From positions 1 through 64,000 of the forward strand of contig CAJTNC010000003.1 of the NCBI GenBank assembly GCA_910577955.1: a stretch of DNA of 64,000 nt, in the 5' to 3' direction. This document shows, one piece after another, positions 51,974 to 60,112 of the stretch (position 1 is the first letter of the stretch; the number at the start of each line of letters is the position of its first letter). Source of the stretch: an uncultured Lachnospiraceae bacterium. Lineage in GTDB: Bacteria > Bacillota > Clostridia > Lachnospirales > Lachnospiraceae. The notes beneath the pieces were generated by a model. That model worked only from the letters and a program-made list of their open reading frames with translations. It did no database searches and had not been told where the DNA came from. The position numbers and the translations under genes are program-made.

Positions 51974-52669
51974 ATGATAATCTATTCTAAAGAAGTTGAA
52001 GAAATGTGTACCGTGGCACAGGGTGTTCACCATGGCTGCGCTCCCATCCCGGAAGAGGCGAAATGGGTGCAGGCAAAAAGAGTGGAAGATATTTCCGGTC
52101 TGACACATGGTGTTGGCTGGTGTGCACCGCAGCAGGGCGCATGTAAGCTGACTTTGAACGTTAAGGAGGGCATCATTCAGGAAGCTCTGATTGAGACGCT
52201 CGGCTGTTCTGGCATGACTCATTCCGCAGCGATGGCATCTGAGATTCTGCCCGGCCTGACCGTAATGGAAGCGTTGAATACAGACCTTGTGTGTGACGCC
52301 ATCAATACGGCTATGAGAGAACTGTTCTTACAGATCGTGTACGGTCGTTCTCAGAGTGCATTCTCCGAAAACGGACTGCCTGTCGGCGCAGGTTTGGAGG
52401 ATCTTGGCAAAGGGCTCAGAAGTCAGGTTGGTACAATGTACGGTACCCTGAAGAAAGGCCCTCGTTATCTGGAAATGGCAGAAGGCTATGTGACAGGTAT
52501 CGCACTGGATGCTGACGACGAGATCATCGGCTACAAGTTTGTCAACTTCGGTAAGATGACTGACTTTATCAAGAAAGGCGACGATCCTAATACGGCATGG
52601 GAAAAAGCAAGCGGACAGTACGGACGTGTGGATGACGCTGTGAAGATCATCGATCCGAGAAAAGAATAG
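51974..52669 (+). CDS. NifU/IscU-like iron-sulfur scaffold protein (partner of GGGtGRT)
   Basis: A 231-residue protein. Residues about 55-110 match the Fe-S scaffold fold: ACKLTLNVKEG, then ETLGCSGMTHSAAMASEILPG, like the TFGCGSAIASS segment of IscU. Cysteines lie at 12, 22, 50, 57, 78 and 107; 78 is the counterpart of the central IscU ligand. Extra N- and C-terminal parts are not seen in IscU. Annotated homologues travel with a GGGtGRT protein as here (13 bases apart). The codon choice (CGT, GGT, CTG, TCC) suggests high expression. The target enzyme is unknown. Confidence 0.85.
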   Translation: MIIYSKEVEEMCTVAQGVHHGCAPIPEEAKWVQAKRVEDISGLTHGVGWCAPQQGACKLTLNVKEGIIQEALIETLGCSGMTHSAAMASEILPGLTVMEALNTDLVCDAINTAMRELFLQIVYGRSQSAFSENGLPVGAGLEDLGKGLRSQVGTMYGTLKKGPRYLEMAEGYVTGIALDADDEIIGYKFVNFGKMTDFIKKGDDPNTAWEKASGQYGRVDDAVKIIDPRKE

Positions 52670-52682
52670 GAGGAATGTAAAA

Positions 52683-53693
52683 ATGGCATTATTTGAATCT
52701 TATGAAAGAAGAATTGACAAAATCAATTCCGTTTTAAATGAGTACGGCATTTCTTCTATCGAAGAAGCTGAGAAAATTACAAAAGACGCCGGACTGGATG
52801 TCTATGATCAGGTAAAGAAAATCCAGCCCATCTGTTTTGAGAATGCATGCTGGGCTTACACGGTAGGCGCTGCCATCGCTATCAAAAAGGGCTGCCGTAA
52901 AGCTGCTGATGCAGCGGCAGCTATCGGTGAGGGGCTGCAGGCGTTCTGTATTCCCGGTTCCGTTGCCGATACTCGTAAGGTAGGTCTTGGCCACGGCAAT
53001 CTTGGCAAGATGCTTCTGGAAGAGGAGACAGACTGTTTTGCATTTCTTGCAGGCCATGAATCCTTTGCGGCTGCGGAAGGCGCTATCGGAATCGCTGAGA
53101 AGGCAAACAAAGTTCGCCAGAAACCGCTTCGCGTTATCTTGAACGGTCTCGGCAAAGACGCTGCAAAGATCATCTCCAGAATCAACGGTTTTACTTTCGT
53201 TGAGACAGAATATGATCCCTACACAAACGAAGTGAAGGAACTGTTCAGAAAGCCTTATTCTGAGGGACTTCGTGCAAAAGTTAACTGCTACGGTGCAAAC
53301 TCCGTTCCGGAGGGCGTTGCGATCATGTGGAAAGAGAACGTGGATGTATCCATCACAGGTAACTCAACGAATCCCACAAGATTCCAGCATCCTGTAGCAG
53401 GTACATATAAGAAGGAGAGGACAGAAGCAGGGAAGAAGTATTTCTCAGTAGCTTCCGGCGGCGGAACAGGCCGTACACTGCATCCCGACAATATGGCTGC
53501 AGGTCCGGCTTCCTACGGTTTTACAGATACTCTCGGCCGTATGCACTCTGATGCACAGTTTGCAGGTTCTTCTTCTGTACCGGCTCACGTTGAGATGATG
53601 GGACTGATCGGTATGGGCAACAACCCTATGGTAGGAGCTACGGTTGCTGTGGCGGTTTCCATCGAGGAAGCGGCTAAGGCTGGGAAGTTCTAA
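52683..53693 (+). CDS. GGGtGRT family protein
   Basis: A 336-residue protein named for the motif at residues 259-265 (GGGTGRT), here within VASGGGTGRTLHPDN. Other conserved-looking parts: GSVADTRKVGLGHGNLGKML, AGHESFAAAEGAIG and NPTRFQHPVAGTYKKE. Several cysteines (51, 56, 71, 89, 118, 202) could bind a cluster. No membrane segment or signal. It is the second gene of a pair with the scaffold protein, and a strong terminator follows. The biochemical role of this family is, to my knowledge, not established. Confidence 0.9.
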   Translation: MALFESYERRIDKINSVLNEYGISSIEEAEKITKDAGLDVYDQVKKIQPICFENACWAYTVGAAIAIKKGCRKAADAAAAIGEGLQAFCIPGSVADTRKVGLGHGNLGKMLLEEETDCFAFLAGHESFAAAEGAIGIAEKANKVRQKPLRVILNGLGKDAAKIISRINGFTFVETEYDPYTNEVKELFRKPYSEGLRAKVNCYGANSVPEGVAIMWKENVDVSITGNSTNPTRFQHPVAGTYKKERTEAGKKYFSVASGGGTGRTLHPDNMAAGPASYGFTDTLGRMHSDAQFAGSSSVPAHVEMMGLIGMGNNPMVGATVAVAVSIEEAAKAGKF

Positions 53694-53732
53694 AGAATTT
53701 TTTATACAGTAAAACAATTTAACAGAAGTGAT

Positions 53733-53770
53733 AAAGAGCTATGGTTTGCAAAACTATGGCTCTTTTCTTA
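53733..53770 (+). terminator. intrinsic terminator after GGGtGRT
   Basis: A 15-bp stem (AAAGAGCTATGGTTT / AAACTATGGCTCTTT, two G-T) with a GCA loop, followed by TCTTA. Strong. Confidence 0.85.
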
Positions 53771-53891
53771 TGGTAAAATCTGAATGGGGGAAAATAAAGG
53801 ATGATAAACTGGTACAACAAACAGGCCATACAAGGTTTGGGGCTTTACCCTTTGCGATAGCCTGTTTTGAATCAATAGAGAATGAAGAGTT

Positions 53892-54236
53892 CTATGATTT
53901 GGACTTCCTGTCTTTTCTGGCTAATAAGAAATGGTACAAAAAGTACTGTTCCTCAACCGGAAGAGAGCGGATTTCAAGAATCAGATTATGAAGCAGCTCG
54001 GAATCAGGAGCAGACTCATCATCAAAAAACTCTTTGGGAGTGATCTTGAAATAGTCACAAATCTCATAAAGCGCCGTAATAGACGGAAATGTCTTTCCGG
54101 AGCTGATCGACTGGATATAGCCTTTGCTGTAACCTAAGTCTTTACTCAGCCGGTATTCGGAAACATCTCTCGCGCACCTTAACTCTGTGATTCGTTCCTG
54201 TACAAATTTTGGGTCAGTTATGTTTTGTTTACTCAT
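53892..54236 (-). CDS. XRE-family transcriptional regulator
   Basis: A 114-residue repressor-like protein. The helix-turn-helix is about residues 12-66: RITELRCARDVSEYRLSKDLG, YSKGYIQSISSGKTFPSI, ending in FKITPKEFF; the rest is a helical tail. No Shine-Dalgarno precedes ATG 54236; instead a -10 lies six bases away, pointing to a leaderless transcript. It stands alone between the GGGtGRT terminator and the lipoprotein gene. Target unknown; a dyad at 54959-54998 is one possible site. Confidence 0.82.
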   Translation of the reverse strand: MSKQNITDPKFVQERITELRCARDVSEYRLSKDLGYSKGYIQSISSGKTFPSITALYEICDYFKITPKEFFDDESAPDSELLHNLILEIRSLPVEEQYFLYHFLLARKDRKSKS

Positions 54237-54242
54237 GTATAA

Positions 54243-54271
54243 ATTATACTATTTTAGAGCGGAAGTGAAAA
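54243..54271 (-). promoter_or_regulatory. promoter of the XRE regulator, start codon at +1
   Basis: Minus strand: TTTTCA (54266-54271), 17-nt spacer, perfect TATAAT (54243-54248), then six bases to ATG. Transcription would start at or next to the A of the start codon. Confidence 0.6.
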
Positions 54272-54331
54272 CTCCTGAAAGTGGTTTTATATAATTTGGA
54301 AAGATAAAATAAACGGATTGAACTGGTTAAT

Positions 54332-54832
54332 TCACTCCTCGGAGTCAGAGTCATCCACAATATATTTTACGTTTTCATCCAAAATTTCTTCTCCGTGAAG
54401 AATCTGTAAGATATAGCCGAGACGGGTATTTGCTCTGGTATAATATTCGTAAGCGGCGTCAGCATAGTTCTGGTTGAAAGTTTCGGCCTCATATGCCTGA
54501 TGATAGTAAGAGACCGCCATACTCATATTTTCACTTGCTTCGTCGGCAAGGTTTTCAGCTGTGGCAAATTCCTCAGGGACGGTCAGTTCAGCCATCTGGG
54601 AAAACTGTTCGTTCAGAGTGTCTAGATTTTTTAAAAGTTCTTCCACATCGGACTCCCCGGTCCCGTCTAAGCCGTTGATTTGATCGTTGATATATGAGAT
54701 ATTATCGCAGAAAGTAGTCATACTTGCCTGATAAGATTTTAGCTGGTCTGTGGTTTCATTTTCGCCGCACCCTGTCAGAGTGAAAGCGGTAAATAAAATC
54801 GAGAAGATAAGTGTTAAAGTTCGTTTTCTCAA
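54332..54832 (-). CDS. putative lipoprotein of unknown function
   Basis: A 166-residue secreted protein. The start is TTG 54832: GAGGGGG lies 6-7 nt upstream, and the product then begins RKRTLTLIFSILFTAFTLTGC, a lipoprotein signal with lipobox LTGC (Cys 22). The upstream part of the open frame lacks an RBS. The mature part is helical and acidic (QASMTTFCDNISYINDQ; EEFATAENLADEASENM) and could form a coiled bundle. No family recognised. It is divergent from the second ilvB gene. Confidence 0.72.
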   Translation of the reverse strand: MRKRTLTLIFSILFTAFTLTGCGENETTDQLKSYQASMTTFCDNISYINDQINGLDGTGESDVEELLKNLDTLNEQFSQMAELTVPEEFATAENLADEASENMSMAVSYYHQAYEAETFNQNYADAAYEYYTRANTRLGYILQILHGEEILDENVKYIVDDSDSEE

Positions 54833-54958
54833 AGTTGTGCCCCCTCTTGCATTCGTTTTCTCGTTTGTAATACTTTTGTAATACTTTGACAGTATGAATG
54901 TAACACATTTATAGTAAATTATCAAGTGAACTTGCATATAAGTTGCTGATATCGTGAA

Positions 54959-54998
54959 ATTTTGTCTGAAATGCATATAAATGCATACAAGACAAAAT
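54959..54998. repeat. inverted repeat in the lipoprotein-ilvB divergent gap
   Basis: ATTTTGTCT ... AGACAAAAT (9-bp arms) enclosing ATGCAT/ATGCAT, with a 3x3 mismatch between the two arms and an ATAA centre. It lies upstream of both start codons, so an operator or a terminator of divergent origin are both possible. Confidence 0.6.
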
Positions 54999-55012
54999 AA
55001 TGCGTTCTAAAC

Positions 55013-55041
55013 TTGTATTTTAAAAAGATAAGTGATATTAT
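55013..55041 (+). promoter_or_regulatory. promoter for ilvB2-ilvN-ilvN-ilvC
   Basis: TTGTAT (55013-55018), 17-nt spacer, TATTAT (55036-55041), 45 bases before the start codon. No T-box or leader peptide seen. Confidence 0.55.
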
Positions 55042-55086
55042 ATTCAAAACTATAGGGGTTTTATAATACAAAGAAGGAGGAGTCCT

Positions 55087-56706
55087 ATGATTGGAGCAGA
55101 TGCAATGGTTAAATGTCTGGAAGCGGAGGGAGTTACCAGTGTCTTCGGTTATCCGGGCGTTGCAATATGTCCTTTTTATAATAGTATTTTACAGAGCGAT
55201 ATTCGGACGATACTGATCCGGACAGAGCAGAACGCCGCCCACGCGGCGAACGGGTTATCCAGAGTTACAGGGAAAGTGGGGGTGTGTGCGGTGACATCGG
55301 GGCCGGGCGCTACAAATGTGATCACAGGTATTGCTACGGCTTTCGCCGATAGCATTCCGTTGATCTGTATTACCGGACAGGTAAACTCGGAGCTTCTTGG
55401 AAGCGATGTATTTCAGGAGGCAGATATTACGGGGGCAGTGGAGTCCTTTGTTAAATACAGTTATCTTGTCAGAAATGTGGAAGATATCCCCAGAATATTT
55501 AAAGAGGCGTTTCACATCGCTTCTACGGGCAGGAAGGGACCTGTCCTGATCGATGTGCCGATCGATGTGCAGAATACTAAAATGAAAAATTTTGAATACC
55601 CGGAAGAAGTTTTCATGCGGACCTACAAGCCCACTGTGAAAGGGCATATCGTACAGATCAAGAAAGTTGCAAAGGAACTGGAGAAGGCGAAAAAACCTCT
55701 GATTTGTGCGGGAGGCGGAGTGCTGCTCTCCGATGCGGGAAAAGAGCTTCGGACTTTTGCGGAAAAATACCGTGTTCCCGTAGTGTCTACGATGATGGGA
55801 ATCGGCGCCATGCCTACGGAGCATCCTATGTATTTCGGAATGGTGGGAAATAACGGCAAACTCTGCGCGAACCGCGCCATGAACGAATCGGATCTTTTGA
55901 TCATGATCGGCGCGAGAGTGGCGGATCGGGCGGTGAACCAGCCGGATATCATCACGACAAATAAAGTGTTGGTACATATCGATGTAGATTCCGCAGAGAT
56001 TGGGAAAAATGCGCTGCCTTCTATTCCGATCGTCGGTGATGCAAAGTGTATTTTTCAGGATTTCATGGAACAGGAGATTTCCTGCGATGATCATGAGGCG
56101 TGGATCGATACGCTGAACGATTATAAACAGAATATTTACAGAAAGAGAAACCCGAATCCGGCATATGTTGATCCGGCGGAATTTATCAGGAAACTGTCGT
56201 TAAAAATGCACAAAGACGGCGTCTATGTGGCGGACGTAGGACAGAACCAGATCTGGTCCTGTGCTTATCATATTGTCAGGGAGGGGCGTTTTATGACCTC
56301 CGGCGGCATGGGGACGATGGGCTATTCTATTCCGGCGGCAATGGGAGCAAAACTCGCCTGTCCGGAGAAACAGGTCATAGCGGTCTGTGGAGACGGTTCC
56401 TTCCAGATGTCCATGATGGAACTTGCCACAATGCGGCAGCATGATATTCCGGTGAAGATAGTTGTGCTTAAAAACAATTATCTCGGTATGGTGAGGGAGT
56501 TCCAGCACTACAACTATCAGGACCACTATTCCGTGGTGGATCTGTCGGGGAGTCCGGATCTTGAGAAACTGGTATCGGCGTACGATATGAAGTATATCCG
56601 TCTGGAAAATATGGAGAAAGCGGACGAGGCGTTGGACGCTTTTCTGGAGAAGGATGAGAGTGTGCTGATGGAATGCATTATCGATCCGATGGATTTAGTG
56701 AGTTAG
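55087..56706 (+). CDS. ilvB: acetolactate synthase, large subunit (second copy)
   Basis: A 539-residue ThDP enzyme with the same layout as the one at 11975: RTEQNAAHAANGLSRVTG (catalytic Glu), GPGATNVITGIATAFADS, GGMGTMGYSIPAAMGAKLACP and the ThDP motif CGDGSFQMSMMELATM...KNNYLGM. It differs in many residues (for example EFQHYNYQ where the other copy has QWQTLFY), so it is an old paralogue. RBS AAGGAGGAG. The two regulatory subunit genes follow directly, so this is the copy most likely to work with them. Biosynthetic rather than catabolic is inferred from ilvN and ilvC. Confidence 0.92.
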   Translation: MIGADAMVKCLEAEGVTSVFGYPGVAICPFYNSILQSDIRTILIRTEQNAAHAANGLSRVTGKVGVCAVTSGPGATNVITGIATAFADSIPLICITGQVNSELLGSDVFQEADITGAVESFVKYSYLVRNVEDIPRIFKEAFHIASTGRKGPVLIDVPIDVQNTKMKNFEYPEEVFMRTYKPTVKGHIVQIKKVAKELEKAKKPLICAGGGVLLSDAGKELRTFAEKYRVPVVSTMMGIGAMPTEHPMYFGMVGNNGKLCANRAMNESDLLIMIGARVADRAVNQPDIITTNKVLVHIDVDSAEIGKNALPSIPIVGDAKCIFQDFMEQEISCDDHEAWIDTLNDYKQNIYRKRNPNPAYVDPAEFIRKLSLKMHKDGVYVADVGQNQIWSCAYHIVREGRFMTSGGMGTMGYSIPAAMGAKLACPEKQVIAVCGDGSFQMSMMELATMRQHDIPVKIVVLKNNYLGMVREFQHYNYQDHYSVVDLSGSPDLEKLVSAYDMKYIRLENMEKADEALDAFLEKDESVLMECIIDPMDLVS

Positions 56707-56719
56707 GAGGGACTGTCTT

Positions 56720-57208
56720 ATGAAAAGAATTTATTCCGTTCTGGTAGAAAACAGATCCGGCGTACTGTGCAAAGTGGCGGGACTGTTTTCCAGAAGATGT
56801 TTTAATATTGATTCTTTGGCGGTGGGAGAGACGGATTCGCCCGATACGTCCGTGATGACGATCGTGAGCTCCGGAGATGAGAGAACGATCGAGCAGATTG
56901 AAAAGCAGCTCAATAAAAAACTGGACGTGTTCAAGGTGAAAACTTTCTCCGAGAGTCAGAGTATCAGCAGAGAGCTGATGCTGATCAAGGTGAAATACAA
57001 CAAGGGCAACAGACGGGAGATTTTAGAGACCTGTGATGTGATGAAGGCAAATATTATCGATATGTCTAAAAATACGATGATGATCCAGATCTGCGACGAG
57101 CCGGAGAAAGTCAAGCTGTTCATCAGCATGATGGCGTCGGTAAGCATCGTGGAGATGGCGCGGACCGGAACCTTGGCGCTGCAAAAGTGCATGGAGGCTG
57201 ACGGGTGA
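56720..57208 (+). CDS. ilvN: acetolactate synthase small (regulatory) subunit, first copy
   Basis: A 162-residue ACT-domain protein that gives valine feedback control to the large subunit. IYSVLVENRSGVLCKVAGLFSRRCFNIDSLAVGET is the N-terminal ACT domain; the C-terminal half has ISRELMLIKVKYN. RBS TAGGAGGG, 14 bases after the large subunit. A second copy comes 89 bases after. Confidence 0.93.
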   Translation: MKRIYSVLVENRSGVLCKVAGLFSRRCFNIDSLAVGETDSPDTSVMTIVSSGDERTIEQIEKQLNKKLDVFKVKTFSESQSISRELMLIKVKYNKGNRREILETCDVMKANIIDMSKNTMMIQICDEPEKVKLFISMMASVSIVEMARTGTLALQKCMEADG

Positions 57209-57296
57209 TTTGAGAAAAGTTTTATTGAAAAGTCGGCCTGACTATAGTATAATGATTTGCGATAAAATTGAGGCGTAAACGGGAAAGGGAAGAGGT

Positions 57297-57809
57297 ATGG
57301 ATAAATCGATGCGAAAGAAAGTCTTGCAGCTTTTGGTAGATAATACGTCCGGTGTGCTCAGCCGGATTTCCGGACTGTTTTCCAGACGGGGATACAATAT
57401 CGAGAGCATTACGGCAGGCGTGACGGCAGATCCCCGCTATACGAGGATCACGATCGTGACAAGCGGTGATGACGAGATTCTTGACCAGATCGAGAAGCAG
57501 GTAGCGAAACTGGTGGATGTGAGGGACATCAAGGAATTGAAGTCCGAGAGCAGTGTTTACAGGGAACTTGCGCTGATCAAAGTGAGAGCCGGGGAGAAGG
57601 AGAGACAGGGAGTGATCTCCATAGCCGATATTTTCCGTGCGAAGATCATTGATGTAGCGAAAGAGAGCCTTATCATTGAACTGACCGGCAATCAGGATAA
57701 GATCGGGGCTTTTATGGATCTGTTAAACGGCTATGAGATATTGGAACTTGCGAGAACGGGTATCGCCGGACTCAGCAGAGGAATTGAGAACGTTACCTAT
57801 TTGGACTAG
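57297..57809 (+). CDS. ilvN: acetolactate synthase small (regulatory) subunit, second copy
   Basis: A 170-residue paralogue of the preceding gene: VLQLLVDNTSGVLSRISGLFSRRGYNIESITAGVT, then VYRELALIKVRAGEKERQG. GYNIES is closer to the usual IlvH/IlvN form than CFNIDS of the first copy. Two unlike regulatory subunits next to each other, with two large subunits in the window, suggest each could pair with a different catalytic partner (inference). Confidence 0.93.
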   Translation: MDKSMRKKVLQLLVDNTSGVLSRISGLFSRRGYNIESITAGVTADPRYTRITIVTSGDDEILDQIEKQVAKLVDVRDIKELKSESSVYRELALIKVRAGEKERQGVISIADIFRAKIIDVAKESLIIELTGNQDKIGAFMDLLNGYEILELARTGIAGLSRGIENVTYLD

Positions 57810-57885
57810 GCGGAAGCGTTGGTGTGAACTGAAAGGATGATCCTTTTAGCATAGAGAAAAGTCAGAAAAAATGGAGGAAGAGAAA

Positions 57886-58902
57886 ATGGCAAAGATTTTT
57901 TATCAGGAAGATTGTAACCTTTCCCTGCTGGAAGACAAGACGATCGCAGTGATCGGCTATGGAAGTCAGGGACATGCGCATGCGTTAAATGCAAAGGAAT
58001 CAGGCTGTCACGTCATTATCGGCTTGTACGAAGGCTCCAAATCTTGGGCAAAGGCAGAAGCACAGGGGTTTGAAGTATATACTGCTGCGGAAGCGGCAAA
58101 GAGAGCGGACATCATTATGATTCTGATCAACGATGAACTGCAGGCTTCCATGTACAAGAAGGATATTGAACCTAATCTGGAAGAGGGCAATATGCTGATG
58201 TTTGCGCATGGCTTCAATATCCACTTTGGCCAGATCGTACCTCCCGCATATGTTGACGTGACCATGGTTGCGCCGAAAGGACCGGGACATACGGTGAGAA
58301 GCGAATATCAGGCCGGCAAGGGAGTACCCTGTCTCGTAGCCGTTCATCAGGATGCAACAGGCAAGGCGCAGGATATGGCGCTTGCTTACGCACTGGCTAT
58401 CGGCGGCGCAAGAGCAGGAGTTTTGGAGACTACTTTCCGCACGGAGACGGAGACAGACCTTTTCGGCGAGCAGGCAGTTCTTTGCGGCGGTGTCTGCGCT
58501 TTGATGCAGGCAGGATTTGAAACGCTGGTGGAAGCCGGTTATGACGAGAGGAATGCGTATTTTGAGTGTATCCATGAAATGAAGCTGATCGTAGATTTGA
58601 TCTATCAGTCCGGGTTCGCAGGTATGAGATATTCTATTTCCAACACGGCGGAGTACGGCGATTACATCACAGGGCCTAAGGTTATCACGGAAGAGACCAA
58701 AAAGACGATGAAGAAAATCCTGAAGGATATTCAGGATGGTACTTTTGCGAAGGACTTCCTGCTTGATATGTCCGCTGCAGGCGGTCAGGCACACTTCCGC
58801 GCTATGAGAAAACTGGCGGCTGAGCATCCGGCAGAGATCGTCGGAGAAGAGATCAGAAAACTTTACAGTTGGAACGGCGAGGATAAGCTGATCAACAACT
58901 GA
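57886..58902 (+). CDS. ilvC: ketol-acid reductoisomerase
   Basis: Isomerises and reduces acetolactate with NADPH and Mg. The class I 338-residue form: IAVIGYGSQGHAHALN (cofactor), VAPKGPGHTVRSEY, and E/D metal ligands in TETDLFGEQAVLCGG and ECIHEMKLIVDLIY. ATG 57886 fits the family start (AKIFYQEDCNLSLL); an in-frame ATG 15 bases upstream overlaps the RBS. Ends the second branched-chain operon. Confidence 0.96.
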   Translation: MAKIFYQEDCNLSLLEDKTIAVIGYGSQGHAHALNAKESGCHVIIGLYEGSKSWAKAEAQGFEVYTAAEAAKRADIIMILINDELQASMYKKDIEPNLEEGNMLMFAHGFNIHFGQIVPPAYVDVTMVAPKGPGHTVRSEYQAGKGVPCLVAVHQDATGKAQDMALAYALAIGGARAGVLETTFRTETETDLFGEQAVLCGGVCALMQAGFETLVEAGYDERNAYFECIHEMKLIVDLIYQSGFAGMRYSISNTAEYGDYITGPKVITEETKKTMKKILKDIQDGTFAKDFLLDMSAAGGQAHFRAMRKLAAEHPAEIVGEEIRKLYSWNGEDKLINN

Positions 58903-58965
58903 TCCTGCTTTGCGGAGGAATAAAACCGCAAAATATAAAATATATTGCTGTATGAGGGAAGCATT

Positions 58966-60111
58966 ATGAAAAGATGGATAGGGATGCTGCTTGGCGCGGT
59001 GATTCTGGCCGCGGTACCGGCAGCTCAAAAGATAAATGTTCTGGCGGCGCCGGTAGAAGCAGGAATGACAACATTGTCAGATGCGGCCTTTTTTGATCAG
59101 GAGTGGGCAGAAAAGAAATTAGTGATCTCCTGTGCCGGAAATGTCTGGGAGAAACCCGTTGCAGACTTGATGACGCAGGAGGTATGCCTTTATGCAGACT
59201 CAGAGAATGGAGCTCTGAGCTGCAAATTTGTGGAGACGGAATGGTCGGATGAATTTCTGAAGCAGGTAGAAGCGGCGCTTCGTTCTCCTGAGTTAGTGAA
59301 TCCGGCGGCGCCGGAGGGGTATTGCGTTCAGTTTGTGGACGGGTACGGAGAGTGGTATGTCGGCGTGGTGCAGGACAGACTGTTGGCGGGCCCGGTCGAA
59401 GATATCGAGATAGAATTGAACGAGTATACCTGCAAAATGATGACTTTTGCGGATGCGGAGGCGGAAGTTGTGCGGGAGGAGGAGGCAGAGTATGTGCTTG
59501 CAGGGACATGCACGACCTCTTTCAGAGGAAGCAGCGCGGCGCGGATCAACAATATCCGTATTGCAGCGGAAAATATGAACGGCTATATTCTGCTTCCCGG
59601 CGAGACAGGGTCTTTGGACAAAATTTTTAAGCCGAGAACTTCCGCCAACGGCTATCGGTCGGCAGGTGTGTATCTCGGCGGAAAGCTTGCAGATGGCATA
59701 GGCGGCGGTATTTGTCAGGTTTCTTCCACAACATACAATGCGTTGATGAATGCGGGCATCACTGTGACAGAGCGGCACACCCACAGTTCCCCGGTGTCTT
59801 ATCTGCCTCTAGGAACAGATGCGGCGATTTCCGCTGGGACGCTGGATCTGCAGTTCCGCAATGATTATCCTCACGGGATACGGTTAGAGACGGTTGTCGA
59901 GGGAAAGAACCTGACGGTGAATGTCTATGTGAAAGAAAAAGATATGAATGGGGTCACCTATAGGCTATGGGCAAAGAAGACCTCTTCCATGTCAGCGATT
60001 ACCTATCAAACTGTGTATGTGAACGGTGTGGAGACAGAGGTGCGGGAGATCGGAAGATGCAGATACAAGCCTTTGATCAAGGAGGAAGAAGAGGACCCTT
60101 CGGAAGATTAG
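58966..60111 (+). CDS. secreted VanW family protein
   Basis: A 381-residue exported protein with an N-terminal signal or anchor (WIGMLLGAVILAAVPAA), a middle domain of unknown fold (about 35-185) and a VanW domain (about 190-330): FRGSSAARINNIRIAAENMNG, LPGETGSLDKIF, GGGICQVSSTTYNALMNAGI and ERHTHSSPVSYLPLGTDA. VanW proteins occur in some glycopeptide resistance clusters but are common elsewhere, with a cell-wall role inferred. No van operon here. The stop is one base before the next gene. Confidence 0.88.
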   Translation: MKRWIGMLLGAVILAAVPAAQKINVLAAPVEAGMTTLSDAAFFDQEWAEKKLVISCAGNVWEKPVADLMTQEVCLYADSENGALSCKFVETEWSDEFLKQVEAALRSPELVNPAAPEGYCVQFVDGYGEWYVGVVQDRLLAGPVEDIEIELNEYTCKMMTFADAEAEVVREEEAEYVLAGTCTTSFRGSSAARINNIRIAAENMNGYILLPGETGSLDKIFKPRTSANGYRSAGVYLGGKLADGIGGGICQVSSTTYNALMNAGITVTERHTHSSPVSYLPLGTDAAISAGTLDLQFRNDYPHGIRLETVVEGKNLTVNVYVKEKDMNGVTYRLWAKKTSSMSAITYQTVYVNGVETEVREIGRCRYKPLIKEEEEDPSED

Positions 60112-60112
60112 T

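Noticed and set aside
53728..53991. Plus-strand frame of 87 codons after GGGtGRT
   Set aside because: Its start lies inside the intrinsic terminator, it has no RBS, and its end overlaps the well-supported XRE gene on the other strand. No family resemblance was seen.
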